Shown: piece by piece, positions 1 through 6,023 of the stretch
Layout: each line of letters starts with the position of its first letter
Numbering within the stretch: the stretch's first letter is position 1
Source: Thioalkalivibrio sp.
GTDB taxonomy: Bacteria; Pseudomonadota; Gammaproteobacteria; SpSt-1174
Direction of reading: 5' to 3'
DNA length: 14,738 nt
NCBI GenBank assembly: GCA_011046015.1
Contig: DSBO01000084.1
Span: 1 to 14,738 of the forward strand
Program-made: the position numbers and the translations under genes
The notes under the pieces: model-generated
The model's database searches: none
Told to the model about the DNA's origin: nothing
Seen by the model: the letters and a program-made list of their open reading frames with translations, nothing else

Positions 1-23
1 ACACAAGCCCCCAAGCACAACGT

Positions 24-1316
24 ATGCGCATCCACCTCCATGCCCTGGGCTGCCGCCTCAACGAGGCGGAGCTCGAGACCTGGGCCCGGCAGTTCAAGGC
101 CGGGGGCCACGGCATCGTCGCTGGCCCCGACGCGGCCGACGTCGTGGTGCTCAACACCTGCGCGGTGACCCAGGAGGCGGTGCGCAAGTCGCGCCAGCTC
201 ATCAAGCGCGCGCATCAGGCCAATCCGGCAGCGCGCCTGGTGGTCAGCGGCTGCTACGCCTCGCTGGAGCCCGACAGCGCCGCCGAAGCACTGGGGGTGG
301 ACCTCGTTGTGGAAAACCACGACAAGGACCGCCTGGTGGAAATCACGGCGCGAGAGCTGGATCTGCCGTTGATGCCGGCGATTGCCACGGAACCGGGCGA
401 GACCTCGCTGTTCACCCGCGGCCGCCATCGCGCCTTCATCAAGGTGCAGGACGGCTGCCGCTATCGCTGCACCTTCTGCATCGTCACCCGCGCCCGCGGC
501 GAGGAGCGCAGCCGTCCGATCGCCGACATCGTGGAAGAGATCAACGCCCTGGTGGCCCAGGGCGTGCAGGAGGCGGCACTCACCGGCGTGCACGTCGGCG
601 GCTACGGCAGCGATCTCGATACGGATCTCCATGCACTGATCCGTACCATCCTCGCCGAGACCGACCTCCCCCGCCTGCGCCTGGCCTCGGTGGAACCCTG
701 GGACCTGCCAGAGGACTTCTTCACACTGTTCGACGATCCGCGCCTCATGCCGCATATGCATCTGCCGCTGCAAAGCGGGGCAGACACGGTGCTGCGGCGC
801 ATGGCGCGGCGCTGCAAGACAGCGGAGTTCGAACGGCTGGTCACCGAGGCGCGCACCCGGATACCCGGCTTCAACGTGACCACCGACATCATCGTCGGTT
901 TCCCGGGCGAGACCGCGACCGAATGGGCCGAGACGCTGGGCTTCGTGGAGCGCATCGGCTTCGGCCATCTGCACATCTTCGCCTACTCACCGCGCGAGGG
1001 TACCAAGGCCGCCACCTTGCCCGATCGCGTCGACAAGGCCACGCAGAAGGCCCGCAGCCGGGAACTGCACGAACTGGGCGCGACACTGCGCCGCCAAATG
1101 CTGGCCGCCATGATCGGCAACGAGGCAGAGGTGCTCTGGGAGCGCCCGCGACGCACGGACATGCCGGGACACGCCGTCTACACAGGCTACACGCCCAATT
1201 TCCTGCGCGTAGAGATGCCGGGGCCAGTGGAATGGGATCTGGAAAACCGCATCACGCGCGTGCGACTCACCGCGCTGAGTACGACAGAAGATGCGCTGGT
1301 CGGCGCGCCGACATGA
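24..1316 (+). CDS. mtaB: tRNA threonylcarbamoyladenosine (t6A37) methylthiotransferase, MtaB family
   Basis: 430 aa, radical-SAM enzyme expected to add a methylthio group to t6A37 of ANN-decoding tRNAs (ms2t6A) in the cytoplasm. Visible in order: an N-terminal MTTase domain with the three cluster cysteines C10 (ALGCRLN), C46 (NTCAVT) and C77 (SGCYAS); a radical-SAM core with CxxxCxxC at C145, C149 and C152 (GCRYRCTFC); and a C-terminal TRAM-like tail from about residue 365 (EVLWE, GYTPNFLRV). Two 4Fe-4S clusters are therefore expected. Length is normal for the family. The ATG at 24 is chosen because the protein begins directly with the strand leading to the first cluster cysteine. No clear Shine-Dalgarno is visible in the 23 bases before it, and the frame stays open to the window edge. 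MtaB is preferred over MiaB or RimO from the overall sequence style; subfamily assignment is family knowledge, not proof. It converges on a tRNA-Lys gene. Confidence 0.9.
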   Translation: MRIHLHALGCRLNEAELETWARQFKAGGHGIVAGPDAADVVVLNTCAVTQEAVRKSRQLIKRAHQANPAARLVVSGCYASLEPDSAAEALGVDLVVENHDKDRLVEITARELDLPLMPAIATEPGETSLFTRGRHRAFIKVQDGCRYRCTFCIVTRARGEERSRPIADIVEEINALVAQGVQEAALTGVHVGGYGSDLDTDLHALIRTILAETDLPRLRLASVEPWDLPEDFFTLFDDPRLMPHMHLPLQSGADTVLRRMARRCKTAEFERLVTEARTRIPGFNVTTDIIVGFPGETATEWAETLGFVERIGFGHLHIFAYSPREGTKAATLPDRVDKATQKARSRELHELGATLRRQMLAAMIGNEAEVLWERPRRTDMPGHAVYTGYTPNFLRVEMPGPVEWDLENRITRVRLTALSTTEDALVGAPT

Positions 1317-1339
1317 AGAAATGCGAAAGGATGAGGAAA

Positions 1340-1415
1340 TGGTGGGTCGTGAAGGATTCGAACCTTCGACCATCGCATTAAAAGTGCGGTGCTCTACCAA
1401 CTGAGCTAACGACCC
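1340..1415 (-). tRNA. tRNA-Lys (anticodon TTT)
   Basis: A complete 76-nt cloverleaf read on the minus strand. Acceptor stem GGGTCGT pairs with ACGACCC, D arm is GCTC/GAGC, the anticodon loop CTTTTAA has TTT at 1380-1382, the T arm is GAAGG-TTCGAAT-CCTTC, the discriminator is A, and the 3' CCA is encoded at 1340-1342. U36 and A37 are present, as needed for t6A and ms2t6A modification. The anticodon stem has four standard pairs, but its outermost position is C27 (1389) against A43 (1373), a mismatch. The gene lies tail-to-tail with mtaB, 23 bases apart. The 3' flank (1317-1339) is T-rich on the minus strand, with no hairpin seen. Confidence 0.97.
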
Positions 1416-1430
1416 ACGCGAAGAGCGCAT

Positions 1431-1458
1431 AGTTTACACACCCCGCCCGGAATCACAA
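1431..1458 (-). promoter_or_regulatory. Probable sigma70 promoter of tRNA-Lys
   Basis: On the minus strand a TTGTGA (-35 like, 1453-1458, 4 of 6 matches) and TAAACT (-10 like, 1431-1436, 4 of 6 matches) are separated by 16 bases. The expected start is about 9 bases before the mature tRNA 5' end. The stretch after the -10 is GC-rich (GCGC), as in stable-RNA promoters under stringent control. Found by eye only; the hexamers are imperfect. Confidence 0.4.
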
Positions 1459-1678
1459 CCCCTCACAGCCGCGCGCCAGGCAACAGCGAGACAGCCGGGA
1501 TTGGCCGCAGAGCACACCGCGCGGCCTGTCTGGCCGGCGCTCTTGGCCACGCAAGGCAAGGTTCGCGACTGGCCTGTACGTGGTTGTGCGGGCCTCGTGG
1601 ACATGGCAGCGCCCGCCCTGCTCTGTGACCTGCGAAATCACGCGCGATAGTAATGCCCGCCGCTTAATCCACAGGCAC
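1459..1678. other. Intergenic stretch without a recognised gene
   Basis: Together with the tRNA promoter and the terminator this forms a gap of about 310 bases between the tRNA and the transporter gene. Short open frames exist on both strands, including one of 75 codons on the minus strand. None has a recognisable domain, a convincing ribosome binding site or protein-like composition (they are rich in Arg, Cys and Pro, as GC-rich non-coding frames usually are). I see no tRNA, repeat array or insertion sequence here. Confidence 0.5.
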
Positions 1679-1708
1679 AAAAAAGCCCCGCCAAGGCGGG
1701 GCTTTTTT
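1679..1708 (-). terminator. Strong intrinsic terminator after the YeeE/YedE gene (bidirectional form)
   Basis: A perfect inverted repeat of GCCCCGCC and GGCGGGGC with a 2-base centre is flanked by six A on one side and six T on the other. It therefore gives a GC stem followed by a T6 tract on either strand. It begins 17 bases after the transporter stop codon, so its main role is probably to end that transcript. It would also stop any plus-strand transcript coming through from mtaB. Confidence 0.92.
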
Positions 1709-1725
1709 GGCCTGTATGGTCGCGA

Positions 1726-2994
1726 TCAGATCGCTTCGAGCTTGCGCAGGCCCTTGGGCAGCAGCTTGAAGTCGACCAGCGAGGTGATGAGGGCCTTGAC
1801 GAAGGTCGCCTCATCCTCGTAGACCAGCTTGTAGTACTGGACCTTCATGGTGAGCGCACTGCCCAGCACGATACCGCCGAAGGCTATGAACGAGCCGAGC
1901 GCCAGCGTGGAGATGCCGGTGATGCCCTGGCCGATGGTGCAGCCCATGGCCAGCACGCCGCCAAAGCCCATCAGCACGGCGCCGATCACGTGGTTGACGA
2001 AGTCGCGCAGGTTGGCGAACCACTCGATACGGAAGCCCTTGCTCACGATCGCCCAGAGGAAGGAACCGACGATCACGCCCAGCAGCGCCATCACACCGAA
2101 GGTGAGGTAGGCGGAACTGAAGCCCGAGGCGGTGTAGCCGAGACTCTGACCCATCGGGTTGATGAAGGTGTAGGACTGCGCGGCCAGCGCGGCGGTGCTC
2201 GCCGGCTTGCCCTCGGGCGAATCGGCCAGGAAGGCCCAGTCGGAGGCAAAGGCCTGCAGGGTATAGGTCTCATCACCGCCCAGGTTGACGATGGCGTTGC
2301 TCGAGACCCACCACGCGCCGAACACGGCCAGGCCGACCACCAGACCGCCCAGGATGTTGTCGAAGCTGCCGCGGAAATCCCTGGACTTGAACACGAAGTA
2401 CAGCAGGCCCAGGGCCAGGATGCCGCCGATGATCAGGCGCGCGGTGATGTCTGCCCCGGGACCGGCCACCAGGCTGCCCAGATCCTGGCCGTTGGCCAGA
2501 TTCACCGACAGAGGATTCATCCACGGGTAGAACAGCACCGAGTACAGGGTTTTGTCACTGCCCGGGAAGGGGTTGGTCATGAAGTAGGCGATCACGGCGA
2601 TGATCAGTAGCACCACGATGGACTTGATGTTGCCGCCACCGATACGGATCAGCGTCTTCTGGCCGCAACCGCTGGCCAGCGTCATGCCGATGCCAAAAAG
2701 GATACCGCCGATGAGGTTTTCGGCCCAGATGAAGTTGCTGCCGCGGTAGGGCGGGAAGGCGCCATCCGCATCCACCGCACCGAAGAACTCGAACACGACC
2801 ACGCCGAGCATGGCCACGGCGATGGCCAGGACCCAGGCACGGAAACGGCCGAAATCGCCCATGTTTACCATGTCGGACACGGCACCCATGGTGCAGAAAT
2901 TGGTCTTGTTGACCACAGCGCCCATGATCAGGGCGAGGATAAAGGCCCCCCACAGCAGGAAGGACTGGGCCTCGGCAAAGCTTTCGAACGCCAT
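1726..2994 (-). CDS. YeeE/YedE family membrane transporter for a sulfur compound (thiosulfate uptake type)
   Basis: 422 aa, very hydrophobic inner-membrane protein with many predicted membrane spans. Members of this family (TsuA/YeeE) carry thiosulfate through a channel lined by three conserved cysteines. Three matching motifs are visible: NFCTMGA (C34), ASGCGQKTL (C110) and AMGCTIGQG (C352). It is longer than typical YeeE (about 350 aa), with three extended polar loops near residues 74-90, 140-185 and 240-285. The ATG at 2994 is chosen because GGAGGA lies 9 bases upstream; a GTG at 3015 in the same frame overlaps that site and is unlikely. No TusA/YeeD-like small partner gene is visible next to it. 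Some YedE relatives are linked to selenium metabolism instead, so the substrate is inferred. It is monocistronic, with its own promoter and terminator. Confidence 0.88.
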   Translation of the reverse strand: MAFESFAEAQSFLLWGAFILALIMGAVVNKTNFCTMGAVSDMVNMGDFGRFRAWVLAIAVAMLGVVVFEFFGAVDADGAFPPYRGSNFIWAENLIGGILFGIGMTLASGCGQKTLIRIGGGNIKSIVVLLIIAVIAYFMTNPFPGSDKTLYSVLFYPWMNPLSVNLANGQDLGSLVAGPGADITARLIIGGILALGLLYFVFKSRDFRGSFDNILGGLVVGLAVFGAWWVSSNAIVNLGGDETYTLQAFASDWAFLADSPEGKPASTAALAAQSYTFINPMGQSLGYTASGFSSAYLTFGVMALLGVIVGSFLWAIVSKGFRIEWFANLRDFVNHVIGAVLMGFGGVLAMGCTIGQGITGISTLALGSFIAFGGIVLGSALTMKVQYYKLVYEDEATFVKALITSLVDFKLLPKGLRKLEAI

Positions 2995-3003
2995 TGAATC
3001 GAT

Positions 3004-3009
3004 TCCTCC
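3004..3009 (-). promoter_or_regulatory. Ribosome binding site that sets the transporter start
   Basis: GGAGGA on the minus strand, 9 bases before the ATG at 2994. It is the strongest Shine-Dalgarno match near this gene and rules in favour of the ATG over the GTG at 3015. Confidence 0.8.
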
Positions 3010-3011
3010 AA

Positions 3012-3046
3012 GCACGCTTTTTGCGGATCGGCCGGTATCCGCGTGC
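3012..3046 (-). promoter_or_regulatory. Hairpin pair in the transporter mRNA leader, next to the ribosome binding site
   Basis: Two nested inverted repeats share bases. GCACGC (3041-3046) can pair with GCGTGC (3012-3017), which ends two bases before GGAGGA. Inside it, GCGGAT (3037-3042) can pair with ATCCGC (3023-3028) around an 8-base loop. The two full stems compete for the shared GC at 3041-3042, so they are partly exclusive. A role in control of translation is possible. No U tract follows, so this is not an intrinsic terminator. Confidence 0.45.
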
Positions 3047-3081
3047 GCGGGGCCGTCCGGACAAAGACTGGTTAGCTCCCA

Positions 3082-3111
3082 CCCGCACGTCCCGATGGGA
3101 CCTGGTGCGAG
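3082..3111 (-). promoter_or_regulatory. Long bulged hairpin in the transporter mRNA leader
   Basis: On the minus strand CTCGCAC pairs with GTGCGGG (7 bp with one G-T), and inside it GTCCC pairs with GGGAC around the triloop ATC, with a CAG bulge on the 5' side. It lies about 90 bases before the start codon. I do not recognise it as a known riboswitch class. Confidence 0.4.
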
Positions 3112-3169
3112 GGATGTTTTCCGTCGTCGGTGGATGCCTGTGACCGGCGGGTTATTCCACGCGCGCGAC

Positions 3170-3196
3170 TAACGGATATCCGTTGGCGAGTAACGG
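3170..3196. promoter_or_regulatory. Candidate operator: 14-base palindrome plus a third half-site
   Basis: AACGGATATCCGTT at 3171-3184 is a perfect 14-base palindrome. A third copy of the half-site (CCGTTA on the minus strand, 3191-3196) lies 21 bases from the matching palindrome half, about two helical turns. The cluster overlaps the start point expected from the promoter at 3200-3228 and the first 20 or so transcribed bases, a position where a bound repressor would block transcription. The regulator is unknown; none is encoded nearby. Confidence 0.5.
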
Positions 3197-3199
3197 GCG

Positions 3200-3228
3200 A
3201 TTATAAAACGTGCGCTGGCTCACGTCAT
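3200..3228 (-). promoter_or_regulatory. Sigma70 promoter of the YeeE/YedE gene
   Basis: On the minus strand a perfect TATAAT (-10, 3200-3205) lies 17 bases after ATGACG (-35 like, 3223-3228, 4 of 6 matches). The expected start is near 3191-3194, giving a leader of about 200 bases before the ATG at 2994. Confidence 0.68.
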
Positions 3229-3234
3229 CCTCAA

Positions 3235-3256
3235 CGCCGGGAGGGTCATTCCGGCG
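3235..3256 (-). other. Inverted repeat just after queC
   Basis: CGCCGG (3235-3240) and CCGGCG (3251-3256) form a 6-bp stem around 10 bases, 15 bases after the queC stop codon. There is no T tract after it on the minus strand. It may be a weak or Rho-assisted end of the que transcript. Confidence 0.3.
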
Positions 3257-3271
3257 GATAATCAGGCAGGA

Positions 3272-3955
3272 TCAGGAGCGGTAATGCGTGGGATCGGGGA
3301 GACCGGCGTCGGCGAAGCCCTGCGCCCGCAGCCGGCAGGAGTCGCAGCGGCCGCATGCACGGCCCTCGGCATCCGCAGCGTAGCAGGAGACGGTAAGGCC
3401 GTAGTCCACGCCAAGGGCGGTGCCGCGGCGAATGATCTCGGCCTTGGAGAGGTCGATGAGCGGGCTCCTGACGTGAAAGTGCTCGCCCTCCACGCCCGCC
3501 CGGGTGGCCAGGTTGGCCAGCTGCTCGAAGGCGCGGATGAACTCGGGCCGGCAGTCCGGGTAGCCGGAATAGTCGACCGCATTCACGCCGATGTGGATCT
3601 CGCGGGCCCCCAGGACCTCGGCCCAGCCCAGGGCCACGGCCAGGAATACCGTGTTGCGGGCCGGGACATAGGTGACCGGAATGCCCTCGGCGGGCTCGGT
3701 CGGCACGTCGATGCGGGTGTCGGTGAGCGCCGAGCCGCCGATACTGGACAGGTCCAGATCGACGGTCTTGTGCTCGACGGCGCCCAGCGCCCCCGCCACG
3801 CGCTCGGCGGCGGCCAGCTCGGCTGAATGGCGCTGGCCGTAGCGAAAGCTCAGGGCGTAACAGTCGAGCCCCGCGGCCCGCGCCATGGCAAGCACGGTGG
3901 CCGAATCCAGGCCACCGGAGAGCAGCACCACCGCCTTGTCCGCGACATCCGCCAT
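3272..3955 (-). CDS. queC: 7-cyano-7-deazaguanine synthase QueC
   Basis: 227 aa cytoplasmic enzyme that turns 7-carboxy-7-deazaguanine into preQ0 with ATP and ammonia, on the way to queuosine in tRNA. The N terminus has the PP-loop ATP site SGGLDS (13-18). The C terminus has the four zinc-binding cysteines C191, C201, C204 and C207 (CGRCDSC). Length matches the family. The ATG at 3955 is 6 bases after the queE stop, so the two genes are very likely cotranscribed. The product of QueE is the substrate of QueC, which explains the pairing. It is the last gene of the long minus-strand run. No clear intrinsic terminator follows. Confidence 0.96.
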   Translation of the reverse strand: MADVADKAVVLLSGGLDSATVLAMARAAGLDCYALSFRYGQRHSAELAAAERVAGALGAVEHKTVDLDLSSIGGSALTDTRIDVPTEPAEGIPVTYVPARNTVFLAVALGWAEVLGAREIHIGVNAVDYSGYPDCRPEFIRAFEQLANLATRAGVEGEHFHVRSPLIDLSKAEIIRRGTALGVDYGLTVSCYAADAEGRACGRCDSCRLRAQGFADAGLPDPTHYRS

Positions 3956-3961
3956 ATCGGG

Positions 3962-4651
3962 TCAGCGCCCCGGCTCGTCGCCCCAGAGGAGCTTGTGCAG
4001 CTGGACCTGGAAACGCACCGGCAGGCGATCGGCGACGATCCAGTCGGCCAGGTCGCGCGGGGCGAGCTGACCGAAGGATGGCGAGAACAGGACCTCGCAG
4101 CGACGCGCGAGCTCGAATTCCACCACCTTGCGTTTCGCCCAGTCGTAGTCCTCCCGCGAGCAGATGACGAACTTCACCTGGTCGCGCTCGCCCAGGTGGG
4201 CGATGTTGGCGTAGAGGTTGCGCTCGACCTCGCCGGAGCCGGGGGTCTTGAGATCCATCACCCGTATCACCCGGGGATCGACCGGCGCGACGTCCCGCGC
4301 ACCGCTGGTCTCCAGCGAGACCTCGTAGCCCGCGTCGCACAGCCGCGTGAGCAGCGCCAGGCAGCTTTTCTGCGCGAGCGGCTCGCCACCGGTCACGCAT
4401 ACGTGTTGCACGCCGAGCCCGGTCACGGCATCGACCACGGCCTCGATGTCCATCCACTCGCCGCCGGTGAAGGCGTACGCGGTATCGCAGTACTGGCAGC
4501 GCAACGGACAGCCCGTCAGACGCACGAACACGGTGGGCCAGCCCGCCGAGCGCGACTCGCCCTGCAGGGAGAGAAAGATCTCGGTGATGCGCACGCGCAC
4601 GGCCTCGTCGGCCGGCGGGGCGTCATCCACCCGCTTGAGCGGCTTCGCCAA
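3962..4651 (-). CDS. queE: 7-carboxy-7-deazaguanine synthase QueE (radical SAM)
   Basis: 229 aa. It catalyses the radical-SAM ring contraction of 6-carboxy-tetrahydropterin to 7-carboxy-7-deazaguanine. The cluster motif CxxxCxxC is C48, C52, C55 (CPLRCQYC), preceded by SLQGES and followed by the SAM-binding TGGEP (87-91). The only start that gives full length is a TTG at 4651, one base after the cpoB stop; no ATG occurs before residue 67. A GTG at 4594 (residue 20) has GAGG eight bases upstream and lies just before the conserved core (RITEIFLSLQGES), so the true protein could be about 210 aa. It is followed by queC in the same operon. Confidence 0.94.
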   Translation of the reverse strand: MAKPLKRVDDAPPADEAVRVRITEIFLSLQGESRSAGWPTVFVRLTGCPLRCQYCDTAYAFTGGEWMDIEAVVDAVTGLGVQHVCVTGGEPLAQKSCLALLTRLCDAGYEVSLETSGARDVAPVDPRVIRVMDLKTPGSGEVERNLYANIAHLGERDQVKFVICSREDYDWAKRKVVEFELARRCEVLFSPSFGQLAPRDLADWIVADRLPVRFQVQLHKLLWGDEPGR

Positions 4652-4652
4652 G

Positions 4653-5447
4653 CTAGCGACCCTCGCGCTGCATGCGCGCCAGACGTTCCTCGGCCAGGCG
4701 CGCCACGCTGCTGCCTGCGTGCTTGCTCTTCACCTCCTCCAGCGCCGCACGCGCCTTGGCCCATTCACCCAGCTCGTAGTAGGTGAAGCCGAGCTTGAGG
4801 CGCGCGTCCGGCACCTTGTTGCTGTCCGGATAGGTCTCCATCACCTTGCGAAACTCGGTGACAGCCGCCGGGTAGTCCTTCGAGACGTAGTTCGCCTCGC
4901 CGAGCCAGTACTGGGCGTTGCCCGCGTAGCCGCTCTGCGGGTAGCGCGCGAGAAAGCCCTGGAAGGCCTTGATGGCCTGCGGGTACTGGCCATCCTTGAG
5001 CAGATTGAAGGCATCGCGGTAGGCGTCACGCTCACCCGCCTGGGCGACGGCCGGATCACCGGCCCCCTGGGTGGACGCGGATGCAGCCACGGGCACCGCC
5101 GGCTCCCGCTGCCCCATGGCCGGGGCGGGGGCCGACACCGGGGCCTGCGCGTCCTGGATGCGGCGATCGAGGTCGAGATAGAGCTCGCGCTGGCGCGACT
5201 TGAGCGTCTCGACCTCGTGGCGCAGCTCCTCGTTCTGGCCACGCAGCTGCCGCAGCTCATCCTGCATGGCATCCAGACGCGTGACCAGGTCGAGCAACGC
5301 GTTATTCGCCATCAGCCGGTCGACGCGCTCCATGCGGGTTTCCAGCGATTGCAGGCGCTCGTCGGTACGACGGTCGGCCCAGGCCGGCGCGCTGGCAAGC
5401 GCCAGCGCGAGGCCAAGGCAGAGCGTGCTGCGCACGCCTTTATTCAT
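4653..5447 (-). CDS. cpoB: Cell division coordinator CpoB (YbgF), periplasmic TPR protein
   Basis: 264 aa. In Escherichia coli this protein links Tol-Pal driven outer-membrane constriction to septal peptidoglycan synthesis. Visible: a signal peptide of about 24 residues ending in AWA, a coiled-coil segment at about 28-100 (the trimerisation region in known members), an Ala/Pro/Ser-rich linker at 101-138, then three TPR-like repeats at about 142-175, 178-212 and 215-249. The start ATG overlaps the pal stop by 8 bases (ATGAATAA), which suggests translational coupling. This is the usual last gene of the tol-pal cluster. Queuosine genes follow directly, only one base away. Confidence 0.94.
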   Translation of the reverse strand: MNKGVRSTLCLGLALALASAPAWADRRTDERLQSLETRMERVDRLMANNALLDLVTRLDAMQDELRQLRGQNEELRHEVETLKSRQRELYLDLDRRIQDAQAPVSAPAPAMGQREPAVPVAASASTQGAGDPAVAQAGERDAYRDAFNLLKDGQYPQAIKAFQGFLARYPQSGYAGNAQYWLGEANYVSKDYPAAVTEFRKVMETYPDSNKVPDARLKLGFTYYELGEWAKARAALEEVKSKHAGSSVARLAEERLARMQREGR

Positions 5448-5967
5448 ACACGAGCTCCACGCGACGATTCAAACGCCAGGAGGCCTCGTCGTGACCGAAG
5501 GCCACCGGCAGCTCTTCCCCGAAGCTCACCACCTCGACCTGGTCACTGCCCACGCCCTGGAAGCGCAACAGGCGTTCCACCGCCTTGGCGCGGCGTTCAC
5601 CCAGGCCGACGTTGTACTCACGGCTACCGCGTTCGTCGGCATGGCCTTCCACGCGCATGCGCCGCTGCGGATTGTCGGCCAGGTACTTGCCATGGGCCGC
5701 GATCATATCGAGATACTCCTCGGCGACCTGGCTGCTGTCGAACTCGAAATAGATCGTGCGCTTGGAGAGCGGGCTGGCCGGATCGTCCAGCGGACTGGCG
5801 GAAAGCATGCCGTCATCGCCAAGCCCCATGCCTTCGGACTCTGCACCACGCCCGTCGGCAGCAGCCGCCCCGTCAGCCCCCTCGCCTTCCCGTACCGCGT
5901 TGGGGTTCGGACAACCGGCCAGCAACAGAGTGGCCAGCAGCAGGACAACGAGACCATAGGTTTTCAT
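5440..5967 (-). CDS. pal: Peptidoglycan-associated outer-membrane lipoprotein Pal
   Basis: 175 aa. It anchors the outer membrane to peptidoglycan and binds TolB. The N terminus is a lipoprotein signal with lipobox LLAGC (C19), so mature Pal starts at that cysteine. A flexible Gly/Ala/Asp/Glu-rich linker covers about 20-68. The OmpA-like domain fills 70-175: FEFDSS, GHADERGSREYNV with D111, and the ERRA segment with R126; the Asp and Arg are the family's diaminopimelate-binding residues. The ATG at 5967 is chosen over in-frame upstream starts because GGAGG sits 8 bases before it and the signal peptide begins there. It lies 56 bases after tolB. Confidence 0.96.
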   Translation of the reverse strand: MKTYGLVVLLLATLLLAGCPNPNAVREGEGADGAAAADGRGAESEGMGLGDDGMLSASPLDDPASPLSKRTIYFEFDSSQVAEEYLDMIAAHGKYLADNPQRRMRVEGHADERGSREYNVGLGERRAKAVERLLRFQGVGSDQVEVVSFGEELPVAFGHDEASWRLNRRVELVYE

Positions 5968-5970
5968 GTG

Positions 5971-5985
5971 TCGATCCTCCATCGA
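5971..5985 (-). promoter_or_regulatory. pal ribosome binding site inside a small hairpin loop
   Basis: On the minus strand TCGAT and ATCGA (perfect 5-bp arms) flank exactly the five bases GGAGG, the pal Shine-Dalgarno. The element ends 3 bases before the ATG at 5967. The stem is short, so it may be neutral, or it may display the site in a loop. Confidence 0.45.
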
Positions 5986-6023
5986 TCGTTCAACGCAGGC
6001 ATGCCCCGTGTGATTCACGAGGC

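Noticed and set aside
1453..1680. 75-codon open frame on the minus strand
   Set aside because: No domain and no convincing ribosome binding site, and it runs into the tRNA promoter region. Its upstream end reaches the transporter terminator, leaving no room for a promoter.
3246..4457. Open frame of about 400 codons on the minus strand
   Set aside because: It is out of frame over queC and queE, which carry complete catalytic motifs in their own frames; the product is Arg/Gly/Ala-rich noise.
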